NCBI GenBank assembly: GCA_037039685.1
Contig: JAWNGF010000006.1
Location: 2,046,001-2,110,000, forward strand
DNA: 64,000 nt
Source of the DNA: Ceratobasidium sp. AG-K
Taxonomy: Eukaryota > Basidiomycota > Agaricomycetes > Cantharellales > Ceratobasidiaceae
Direction of reading: 5' to 3'
The notes under the pieces were generated by a model, which saw nothing but the letters and a program-made list of their open reading frames with translations, did not search any database and was not told where the DNA came from. The translations under genes were made by a program, and so were the position numbers. The first letter of the stretch is position 1; each line of letters starts with the position of its first letter. Positions 23,539-33,792 of this stretch are shown piece by piece.

Positions 23539-23657
23539 GGCCCCAGCTGGGAATTGAACCCAGGACCTCACCCAGTCAGTGAGCTCGTGCTGACGTAAAC
23601 ACTCTCTGCTCACGGGTTTAACCCGAAGGGCGAATCATACTACTAGACCACTGAGGC
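23539..23657 (-). tRNA. tRNA-Pro(CGG) with 47-nt intron
   Basis: Folds as a tRNA on the minus strand. Acceptor GCCTCAG pairs with CTGGGGC (one G-U). The A box is TGGTCTAGTAGTATG. The anticodon stem CGCCC/GGGTG (one G-U) carries the loop TTCGGGT, anticodon CGG. The T arm is CTGGG-TTCAATT-CCCAG. An insertion of 47 nt sits after position 37, the canonical intron place, leaving a 72-nt mature tRNA. Pol III T-runs follow. It reads the Pro codon CCG. Confidence 0.88.
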
Positions 23658-24995
23658 TTGTTAGCATCTTTCCCACGACCAGTACGGCACCCGAAAACAG
23701 TGTTTGAAGACCACCAACCGCTTCAACGTGTGTTCCAACAGGCGAAATACGCGCTCGAGTTGCCGCATGAGTGCCTCGGTTCGCATCGAGGTTGCTGAAA
23801 TCCGGAATGTGCTGGAATATTCCGATAAGGTAATCGAGTCAACATCAGGAAACACCAACGTGTCTATGGTAGCTATGGAGGTCTATACTGGAGCCTCATT
23901 TTCTGCAAGGTGCTATAGATCACTCTATAGCCTTTCATAGAAAATGAGGCTCCAATATAGACTACTATAAACATGCTGTTTTTCCTGATGAATTGCGTAA
24001 ACCAATTACATGTATGCGTACCATGTACTACATGCTTCTTACCTTATGACTCGATCGTTTCCACATGTATATAAAGCCAGTGCTCTCGAAGCGAATCTCC
24101 AGAAACTCAATACAAATATAATTCATTTACTCTATTAGTAGTGTAGTAGATAGATACAGAAATTGCAACAAAGGTACACTCTCTACACAAAGCTGCTATA
24201 CAAACCTCCCGTTCCTCCCGTTCCCAAACCAATACCGGTTTGCGGCTTGGGCGGTATAGACCGGCGAGAATACAGAACCGCAGCGACTGGCCCGAGCCTC
24301 TTGTATCTGATAACCCCCAGAAGCCCGACTTGGGGTGCAAATCCGGTAAATCGGTGGTATAGCAGGTAATTAGAATTCTCCCCTTATATACGTGTTTGTT
24401 AAGTTTGTAGGAGCTCGAGTTAGAAGATAGAGGGAACTAACAGAATGGACGGTCGATTAGGAGCAAGGCAGCAAAATGACAATTTACGTGCTGCATTTCA
24501 CGAATATCCGCGTCACCCAGTACCGGGGACCTAAAACCTGCCACCGACCTATCCCAGACCTCGGAGACCTACCTGGACTACCATTAACGAGTCATAAACT
24601 TCTCGGTAAACCGTTAATGCTTTGGCTAGACTACTACAGTACCCCCGAGACCGGGGCAACCCAACCTCATCAGAAAGACAAGCGAGTGCTATGGTTATTC
24701 ACTGGAGACATTTTGGTGTGCACAACGCAGTCGTTATAGAATCGTGCATAGGGAAGATTTGCCACCAAGTAAACCGAGGATCTACGTAGGCGATTATAAC
24801 ACTCGGCCACATACGAGTGCGATACAAAAACCCGGACCAGGGCTCAGTTGGTTCGCTAGCTCACTTGTCGAACAAGCGCTTTGATTTTCCTTGCGTACCA
24901 ACAAGACTAAATGCGCTATGATCCGACGGCATGACGCCAGAGACAGTGAAATCCGATTTATTAGGTATAGCTATAGGTGCTTAGCCGATATGCGA
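23658..24995. other. Gene-poor region with a 150-bp hairpin
   Basis: No gene is seen; short open frames near 24163-24739 are unsupported. Holds the hairpin at 23843-23990 and AT-rich sequence. Confidence 0.45.
23843..23990. repeat. Imperfect 148-bp hairpin (MITE-like)
   Basis: Outer CATCAGGAAA pairs with TTTCCTGATG, and the inner arms 23874-23904 and 23939-23969 share TGGAGCCTCATTTTCT in inverse orientation. A smaller stem (CTATAGAT/CTCTATAG) closes the loop. It resembles a tiny foldback element or a hairpin RNA source. Confidence 0.6.
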
Positions 24996-26109
24996 ACTAC
25001 AGTTGCTCACAAAATTGTTCGCAGAAACAGATGTTTTACATGGTCCGCAGAATGGAGACCCAAAACGCGGTTGTAAAAATGTACATCATCCAGCCAATGA
25101 CACTACAACACACGCACTATCCAACAAGTTCAAGACTACCGCAAACGAGTAGAAAATGAGTGAGAAATGACCAAATCAAAACGGTCGCTTTTGCGAACAA
25201 TTTTGTGAGGCATTGATCAAATTTCTGTCATGTAGCCTGTTACTTGGGCCAGATACAGCTTTAAGAGAGAGTAACTATGCAGTTCTATAGATGCATATAT
25301 GCACAAGAAATGTTGGCAATATCAAGGATCCAGCTTTCCCAACTAATGAGATAGGGGGGAAATATGTCGGAAATTTTCCGCCAATGTTCCAGGGGTCAGA
25401 AAGGTCCAACCAAGATACTCAGAAGAGGTGATATACAGCTTATGGGATAGCATAAATTGATTAATAATTATATATAGTGGAAAAGGGCTTGAGTCCATAC
25501 AGGTAAATTGTACAGAGGAGAAAATTATTAGTGGGATAGGGGTCAGACGAATCAGGTGTTTTGGCTCTCAACAATTCCCATGAGGAGCAAGCCTCTTTTT
25601 CCAGAATGGATTCTTAGCCCCTTTCCACTATATATAATTATTAATCAATGTATGCCATCCCATAAGCTGTATATCACCTCTTCTGAGTATCTTGGTTGGA
25701 CCTTTCTGACCCCTGGAACATTGGCGGAAAATTTCCGACATATTTCCCCCCTATCTCATTAGTTGGGAAAGCTGGATCCTTGATATTGCCAACATTTCTT
25801 GTGCATATATGCATCTATAGAACTGCATAGTTACTCTCTCTTAAAGCTGTATCTGGCCCAAGTAACAGGCTACATGACAGAAATTTGATCAATGCCTCAC
25901 AAAATTGTTCGCAAAAGCGACCGTTTTGATTTGGTCATTTCTCACTCATTTTCTACTCGTTTGCGGTAGTCTTGAACTTGTTGGATAGTGCGTGTGTTGT
26001 AGTGTCATTGGCTGGATGATGTACATTTTTACAACCGCGTTTTGGGTCTCCATTCTGCGGACCATGTAAAACATCTGTTTCTGCGAACAATTTTGTGAGC
26101 AACTGTAGT
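24996..26109. repeat. Long inverted repeat, arms about 495 bp, spacer about 124 bp
   Basis: The left arm (24996-25490) and right arm (25615-26109) are reverse complements over nearly their whole length, with only a few mismatches near the spacer (for example GATAGCATAAATT against GATGGCATACATT). Each arm also contains a smaller inverted pair built on CTCACAAAATTGTTCGC, near 25006 and 25195. No ORF is conserved in the arms and no terminase or transposase is seen. No clear target-site duplication. Likely a foldback-type transposable element, or a locus giving hairpin dsRNA if transcribed. Confidence 0.88.
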
Positions 26110-26649
26110 CTATGGTTTACTTGCTTACACCTCGGGAATCCGTGACCAAGAGTGTTGGGGCGAGGTGGTGGACAACGAAATTAGATCTCCAAGCGCGCAT
26201 ATATCCCTCCGAGCTCCTAGAAGGCCATGTCGATGCCCTTCTAAATAAAGAAATCGTCAGAGGGAGACATATGCGCGCATATGGGACGAATACACGTGAT
26301 TACGTCCCTTCCAACACTCAACTTTTTCTCCCACTTGGGTCAATGGGCGCTCTCAGTCCCATCCGCAGTGCCTCTGTACCTGTAGTCTGCTTTTATTATC
26401 CGAGGCTGTACTTTGATAAATAGGCGTCCGACTTCGCGACACCCAAATCCTCCGGTACTTACGATGCTCGGTAAACCAAACTCATGTCGAGCGATGTGTC
26501 TTGGATCGAACAATTGACTCTAACACGTTTAGATACATTAAATCCCCTCAGCAGCCCACATTTTTATCTTCCAAATCTGTGAGATCTGATTCGGATTCCG
26601 ACACCTCGATAAACGGCCCATCCTGATTTTCCTCCTTTACTAGAGTCAT
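26110..26649. other. Intergenic, no gene seen
   Basis: Flank between the long inverted repeat and the 3' end of the regulator gene. A 103-codon open frame at 26112-26423 has no recognisable motif. Confidence 0.45.
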
Positions 26650-29600
26650 TTACACAGGTAAGTCTTCGGCTGCGAGATTTTCCTCCCCGATATTTGCGCT
26701 CAAATGGCCAACATCGAGCTCACCGGCGGACTTGTCTTCGCCCTCGAGCTCTAGTTGCCTGATGTATTCCTGCACTCGGAGGTATACGCTGTCTTCGATG
26801 TATGGATCTCGGTCCTCAGCGTAGTGGCTGGTTCCATGACATGACGCAGCATGCTTCCACCTTTTGAAAGCGTTAGCTTCGCCCGAGCAATACGCCATCT
26901 GAACTTACCAGTACAACTCAGGCACCTATGGCATGCGTCAGTTCTGGGGCTCGTCGACGAAATAATGGGTAACATGCCATGATATCTAGCTCTTTCACGC
27001 TTTCGATGGGGACCCATTTGAGACAAACATGGCATTGACCCTCCTCGATAGTTTCACGCTCTAGCTTTTTGATCTGCGATGGTTGACGCCTCCTGCGTTG
27101 AAATGCGATCGGAGGAGAAAATGGAAGTCCTGTTCGGGGCGAAATTCCTACTGGGGTCAGCCTATCAGATAATTAGGTAGGTTAGGCACAAACCATGGTA
27201 ATACTGCATGTGATAATCTTCTGTCTGTAAGAAAGTGGCTCTACAAGATATCGCAAATTACTTACTATATGCAGATATCTGGACAGCTGGTTAGCTCGGA
27301 ACCTCACACAATTACCTTCGTACCTTGGTGTTAAACAGTGCCGCCCGCCCTTCACCCCCGCGCCACACTGGCTCGATGCAAATCGCGCAAAGTCCTACCT
27401 TGTCTGCCCCGATGCCGCGCACAAATCGAGGAACGTAAATGTTAAAGTATGGGGCCGGGTTGGGTATCATTGGCCCGAACCAGTACAAGGAGGTGTTGCG
27501 ATCATAACCCTGCCCGAACATCAGTACGAGTGGGATATATGCCCGACAAAGCTCACCCCTCTCCCAAGGCAAACTCTTTGGCTGGGTCATCTTTCATAAA
27601 GAAAGCTGAGACTGGGAACCGGCGATACCATTTCGAATAACGTAGATTAATCGGGAACCCTTCTGGGAATGTTCGTCGAATAATATGGGCGTCTGGCCCA
27701 TAGACGACAGCGGGATCTGGACGAGGAAGTAGTTCAGACGGAATGGAATGCGTCTTTGGCGCGGGTCCTGTAGACGACTGAGCACCCGGCTAAATAATAC
27801 AGGTGTGACCTACTCGCTAACGAGGCTTCGTCGTCAAGCTCCTCAATCTTCGCCTTGTTTACTATCTTGGATGTCTCGACCGGGACAGGAATGTCGGCTT
27901 TCAAACCGGGGCCAATCGACAAGTTGGTATCTGAATCCGGAGCGGATCTGCTGCTCCCAGGTGGAGAACTGGTCGCAAGAGCTAATACCCTACTTGGTGC
28001 TCGACCGATAACCCCTCGCTTAGCTTGCGAGGCCGGTTGGCGAGAAACCTTTTTGGTTGCTGGCGTATGGACACTACTGACCATTGTGGTGCCTCGTGTA
28101 GTAGGTCGAGTCACCGAATTGCCTCTCTTAATCGTCAACGTCTCGATCTTGGCTCCCGTCTGAGTGGTAGGCTTGGGACTCGACGCTGCAAGTGCAAGGA
28201 GGGCAGCAGCAGCTCGAGACTGAGACCGCGTCGGCCGTTCGAAATAGATTTTACGATGGGTAGGCTCCTGGGTTGGAACCACGTTAGTTAAATTTCCAGG
28301 GGTTTTGGGACGCCAGAACAAATACTCACACTCTGCGCATCGCCATTTCCTGTTTCCGCGGCGGTCGAGATTCGATACCCGCCATTTCCTTTGGACAACT
28401 TCGCTCCAGGGCGGCCGCCACTTGTACTTACTCCGCGCAGCCTTTTGCCAAGAATGGGAGGCGCATCTGGTTCACCAGTATAGATGCTAGCGGGATCTAT
28501 AGTAGGCACCAACGTGTTCTTAACGTCGATGTCGGCTATGAAGGGCAAGCCCGTAGGAACGTCTTCTTTTCTTGGTATAATATCTAACTGATAGCACCCC
28601 TCACGAGGATCTAAAGCTGAATACATGAGGTAAATTGCTTTACAATAATAACTATTAAATACACATACTTTGACGCTCCTGGTCGAATGAAGTATCATAT
28701 AACAACCTTGCAAAAGGGGTGTGATCTCTCGCCAGCGGGCATATTCTGGTTGCATCCATCGCCACCTTCACTCGATTCCAATTGCTCCGGAACACCTTCA
28801 ACGAGTTTACTCATTGATTGTGATTCCGAGAAATTAGTGCTGGAACCCTCAACAAGGTCGTGCGCTTCCAAACTCTCCGGGTCGAAACGCGTAGGTGTGG
28901 CGTAAATGGTCATCGCTCGCAGGCGCTTGTCTCTGCCTCGAGTAGAGTGCAATTCAGATAGTAGGGGCGAGCTGACTATATCGGGAGAAGGAAATAGATG
29001 ATTGCCGGTGGGCGTGGCGAGGTTGTTCATAGACAACGGGCTAGCAAACGAAGCTGACGTCAAGGATGGAGTCGGGAGCATGCAGCGAAGCGTCGTGCTT
29101 GGGTTCGTATAGCTGGGGCTAATTATGGGGGTGCTCCAGCCCGCTCCCTCCTGCACGAAGGAGTCATCATGCGCGTCGCTGACGGCTAGAGCAGACGACA
29201 AGACCATATCAGGATTAGGCTCTGTGCTGAGTCGAGATGAATCGGCTTCGTGCTCAAAGGACGAGAAGAACGGTTCATATGTTGGCGCTAGGAGGGGATC
29301 CGGTGACAAAGGGATGGATAAAAGCAGATTGGTGGAAGTAGCATGCGACACAGTTTGCTTTCGTGATCTAGGTCTGGTACTTGGACTTGTGGTTTGATGG
29401 TTTCGTCAGCTCGGTGCGAGAGTCCGAGAGCCCCATGCGCATCCTTGCCGCTCGCTCGCGTGGGAGTATACCTAGCGGAGATGTGGGTGGTGCGAGGAAA
29501 TTTAGAGGCGAGGTATCCACCAAGCTGGTGCTAAGGATGGTCGGCGCCGTTGGGGATTCCAGCGCTCGTCTTTTCGCTAAATGCCGACCCCTCTTCTAAG

Positions 29601-30423
29601 CAGGAACTAACCAGAAACGGATCGTCTGCAAGAGGTACAGCAGAAGGAAAAGCCAAATGACGAGCTCGAGAGTTGGAAGGAAGGCTAGAATTTGACCTTG
29701 CATTGATGTTTTGAAAGTTGATTGGCGCGCTGTTGATGGTCTTGGATGTATGCGCGGTGGCCGCGGGGTAGGGAGCGAATGGAGGGGGGCTAGCAGGAGG
29801 AGGAAAGAAGATACCAGGATGCGATTTCGTTGGCAAGTCTTCGACCTGAGATTCGAACAGACTGCCACTAGGATACGATAGTGAAACTGGAGAAAGGGTT
29901 TCATCGAGTTTGACCCTCATTTGTTGCTTGGACTGGCCACCAGCATGTGTGCGGTGTGCGAAGGGAAGATAACCGAAGATCTCGCGCTGTGGGTGCCTCC
30001 CTCTTGTAGGAGGGACTCGGCATGGGGGGTTGAAGGTTGCTTAGAAGGGCACAAAGGCGCACACCCTTTGGCAACCTGGTCCTCCTCGTGCTATTTTGAT
30101 ACGTTAGCGGTCAAATTCTCGACCATACGGAGAGTGCTTACTCCAAACGCTGGCTGATTGTAACTGGAGAGTGTGAGGGAGCGCGTCTCATCCCTGCGAA
30201 GAAAATTTTGGCAACGAAGACCGGTGGATGGGGGAGATATTCGCGTCGATAACGAAATTAAAGTTCGGCGTAGATCCATTGTCAACCAATCCAAGTGGGG
30301 CGCTCGCGGTACTCGGCGACCAACCAACACCACGTGCAGGTGAAGAGAAGACGTCAGAGTCAAGATGGCCTCGCTGCCATGCCCTGGCGTCGGAGTAGCG
30401 GGAACAGAGCTTGGAGTTGACAT
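26650..30423 (-). CDS. Rua1 C-terminal-domain regulator, paralog A
   Basis: Putative DNA-binding regulator. The C-terminal half carries the Rua1-type zinc module: YFNIYVPRFVRGIGADKVGLCAICIEP, microexon ISAY, NYHMQYYHGISPRTGLPFSPP, EEGQCHVCLKWVPIES, VPELYWWKHAASCH. Cys pairs and His spacing suggest two zinc sites. The upstream half is Ser/Pro/Thr-rich and disordered; YSKWYRRFPVSAFF precedes the domain. The start at 30423 (MSTPSSVPATPTPGHG) and exon joins between 29350 and 30420 are uncertain. One intron (26926-26977) needs a GC donor. The acidic C-terminus ends EENLAAEDLPV. Rua1 controls a glycolipid cluster in Ustilago, but no such cluster is visible here. Paralog of the gene at 33793. Confidence 0.7.
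26926..26977 (-). other. GC-AG intron in Rua1-like paralog A
   Basis: Donor ATG|GCATGT, acceptor CCATAG, 52 nt, with a branch-like CTGAC near the end. It joins KELDIM to VPELYWW, equivalent to VDVLVPEIYWW in paralog B. A GT donor inside gives a stop. Confidence 0.72.
27266..27278 (-). other. 13-nt microexon in paralog A
   Basis: ATATCTGCATATA flanked by a GT-AG intron on each side (27279-27323 and 27218-27265). It encodes ISAY plus one base and is needed to bridge LFNTK to NYHMQYYHG. Confidence 0.8.
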
Positions 30424-31049
30424 TTATCGAGCTAAGCAGCGGGGATGGCGGTCAGCTGTAGGCGAGCGAACTAAGCAGCGGACCGTTCATATACGGCCGG
30501 CCATCGACGCGAGAACACGGATTGACATTGCGCACAGACCGCATTCTGTTTTGGGAGCGAACCGTACCGTTTGAGATAGTTGAGCCCGTCGCCGAATGTA
30601 AGCGTTGATCACACCTGTCAAATTTGACTGTTTCTGGATGAGCCACCGATATTCACTCGGCGTCAACTCGAGCCACCCAGTGCCAAATTTAATACACGTC
30701 AGTGTCGAGATTTCTCATGCAAGAGTAGGAAATATTTAGAATAGTGCCTTGTATCAGCAACTCAACCCTTGTTCCAATCGTTTCTTCCATTTCTTCCTGA
30801 TTGACCGAATCAGAGGGATATATATGGCTGCTAGCCGACTGCAATGCTAGGATGGTGGTCGTCAGGTATGTCCCTGCATGCCCTTGGTCACAATTCTTTT
30901 TCCCCTGAAGATGATGCCACTCACGTAGCAGAACTCTTATTATGATAAGCCCTTTTCGATAACCCACTTTGAGCTGAAAATCTTTGATAACCACATGTGA
31001 GACATACACCGCCCTGGAGTCTGAAGTTACGCTGGTACATGCCACCAGC
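30424..31049. other. Intergenic, no gene seen
   Basis: Upstream of paralog A. Open frames on the minus strand at 30689-31045 are antisense or unsupported. No RNA gene or repeat. Confidence 0.4.
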
Positions 31050-31900
31050 TAGCTCGGGGAAATGGTTGCCCATGGTAGGGGAGGCACTAGAGATATACAC
31101 GAAAGAAGTCGCCGAGAAAACCCTAGGTGCAGGACACCTGGACATATTGGCGAGTAGGATCAACCTTGCATATACGTGATGGAGCCAAGGCAGACGACAG
31201 GAAGTAGAGGAGCTCCAAGTCAAGGTCCTGGCTAAGTGCATCCGATACTTTAGTCAGGGGCGCCAAACGCAATAACGTACGGTACATGAATAATCTTGCC
31301 GTCACATACGCTAGCATTGGCCGGTGGGACAAGGCAAAAGAGCTACCTCTGCGAGTTCTTGCGGCTTCCGAGAGGCTGTTGAAGGGTGGCCTTTGATTGG
31401 CCCTCGTTATCGTTGCCATGGATAACCTTTCATGCATGCACGCGGAGCAGGGGCGAAGCAGAAGTCCTCCTAGAGACAGTAGCCATGTGTACCTAAATAC
31501 TCTGGGGAGAACAGTTAGATACGCTGCTGAGCATGAACGACCTCGCCTACGCATACCTGGAACAGGGCTGGGTATCCGAAGCGGAGAAGCTCGGGGTTAA
31601 AGCAATGGATAGATGTTGGGGCTCCTTGGCGAGGAGCATCCGGATACTCCGACGAGTGTGATGCACGGTTGTGGCTACGTACTCGGAACAGGGTCAACTG
31701 AGCAAAATCGAATAGCCAAGTATCAAGGCCGTGGCTGCGTGTTGGGAGGAAATCGAGGAGCTGTTTGTTCAGTGACTGAAATTGCCGTCCAAACGATGGG
31801 CGACAGTCATCATCCAAGGTCCAGAGTAGGGACGACTTCGCAGCCATTAGACAGAGTCTTCAAATCTACGAACACCTATATCCTTTGAAGTCGCATTCTG
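31050..31900 (+). pseudogene. Decayed tetratricopeptide-repeat (kinesin light chain-like) gene
   Basis: TPR units are recognisable but in different frames and broken by stops: EALEIYTKEVAEKTLGAGHLD and ILASRINLAYT, then a TGA; EVEELQVKVLAKCIRYFSQG, then stops; MNNLAVTYASIGRWDKAKEL; MNDLAYAYLEQGWVSEAEKL; LGLLGEEHPDTPTSV. This is the NNLAxxYxxxGRWxEAExL..LG.EHPDT pattern of fungal TPR/NB-ARC proteins. No start, no intact N-terminal domain and at least three frame changes. It is a relic of a larger gene. Confidence 0.7.
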
Positions 31901-32236
31901 AGGATGATAATCTCGGATAGAAAATAACCTTAAACACCTAACAATGCCGGTATGCTCCCCCTCTCCAATTTATTTTTCTTCTCCCAACATCATTTCCTTC
32001 GGATCCCCTCATATGTATTTGGCTGTGCGCTATTAGTACCTTTGCCAGTGCTCCAGCTTTGTATAACCCAAACCTCAATATTGAGTTTTTTGAGACGCCT
32101 ACTACAATCATTGGTGTAACAGGTTGGAGAGTTATCGCTTTTATACACAATGCTTGACCCGTGTCTATTGTCCTCTGCCTATAAAAAAATAAGTAGTGAC
32201 CACAATATCCCTGATAACTACACTCACCTCGCTACT
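31901..32236. other. Intergenic, no gene seen
   Basis: Separates the TPR relic from the hydrolase 3' end. Nothing recognisable. Confidence 0.45.
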
Positions 32237-33582
32237 TTACCCCTCTAAGAACGTCTCGATGACCCTGGCACAGTCCCGCCACCTATCATCCCTCATCAGG
32301 TTGTGTCCCGCCCAGGCCCACCAATCTCCGCAAACCACACTCTTCCTTCCCCCTTTCCTTCATTCTTCTCCTTAGCCACCCCTGACGTAAACTCGTGTTG
32401 CAGCGCTGACACGTTCCTTATACCAAGTTTCATGCTCCTCGCACCGATCCCAACGTTCGTCGCCGCATACAAGTTGGCCAACCGGCGCATAATCGGCACA
32501 CTGACGAGTTTATCTTGCGCCCCGCCAATAGTCAATAATACAGCATGCTGGTTGGACGAGTTGGAAACGAGGTTGGAGAGAAGCCGGGATCGGTTGACAA
32601 ATGGGAACATCATCCCACTTGGCCAGGACATGGATTCACTGTAGGACATTTCAGCTTCGAATTTGCGGACCTGGGTGAAGGCGTTAGTTCAGGTAGGTTA
32701 CGCGTAAGGTAGAAGCACCTTATCAATTGGGTAATCTGGGGCAAAGAATGCTCGGTGGACGAGGCGGGTTGAGGAAAGGGGTGAGCGGGGATGATATAAG
32801 CTAGACGCGAGTTAGAAAATTGAGACGCGTTTAGGTGGCGTTGGCTTACTCCCAGAGGACTCGGATTGGGAACCATGGATCAAGCTTGAGCCAGTTCCAA
32901 TACACGCGCCAGCTAATAAATTGTTAGAATTCACGAATTCATGGAAGATAAAAGAGAATAGACTCACCCGCCAAAGCTCGGGATGCCAGCAAGGACTACG
33001 AGCTTGCCCACACCCTCGCCTTTACCGCTATCAACCACATGCTGCGATAACCCACCGCCCGAGGAATGTCCGACCAAGGTGGTTGGTCCAGCACCTGGGT
33101 GTCGTTTGCGGATAAAGCGAAGCGCATCTGCAACGTCGTCTGCTAAGGTTTCCTTGGATGTAAAGTATAGGCCCCAGAAGGATGGCTGCCAAGACCGTCC
33201 GTGTCCGCGAAGCGCCAGTGAGTATACGGGATATCCTCGTGCTGCGAACCAGCTGATTGGGGCCTCAGAGAATGATTACATAAGGAAAGGGTTAGGGGAC
33301 CTACGGGAGAAAGTTGGAGTAGCAGTTGGCCGACCCAAAGCCACCGTGTAAGAACAGTACAGGAGATTTCCAGGAGTCGTCTGTGGGGGATTCAATTGTT
33401 GCGTCGCCAGGTAGAGCATAGAGAATCTCTAAATGACCAGCAGGAGTGGACAAGTAATACCGACCGGTCAGAGGGGGAGGTGCGGGAAGTTTAGGATCAT
33501 ATGGATCAGGGTTGGGAGGAACAATGAGTTCGGAAGGGACACTCCAGAGCAGTTTGGCCTTTTGGTCGTAGCCCCGACTCAT
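32237..33582 (-). CDS. Alpha/beta hydrolase (one frame break)
   Basis: Serine hydrolase, probably esterase or lipase-like. The oxyanion region is PVLFLHGGFGSANCYSNF, the nucleophile elbow GHSSGGG, the acid in GGAQDKLVSVPIM, and the catalytic His in AGHNLMRDDRW. It ends RVIETFLEG. Near 32311-32322 the frame must move by one base between VWFAEIGG and AGHNLMRDD, so one nucleotide (probably a G) is missing. The start MSRGYDQKAK is chosen because the upstream in-frame stretch looks non-coding. No signal peptide, so cytosolic. It shares a 210-bp divergent promoter with the Rua1-like paralog B. Substrate unknown. Confidence 0.85.
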
Positions 33583-33792
33583 GGTTGGTATCTGATAGCA
33601 AACCCATCTTGCATCCGTCGTTGATCGTGGGTGCCTAGGAGACTCGGCGCTTAAATTTATCACGTGAGGTTGTATGTGTGCATTTGGCGACTGTTTCACA
33701 GCAGCGCCACACACACGAGTTGAACAAGGCAACGACGACGGTCCTGCATACAGCGCCCGCCCTCGTCTGCAACTCCCGATCCGCCATAACCC

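Noticed and set aside
26112..26423. 103-codon frame beside the long inverted repeat, considered as a transposase
   Set aside because: No DDE, zinc finger or reverse transcriptase motif, and it lies outside the arms.
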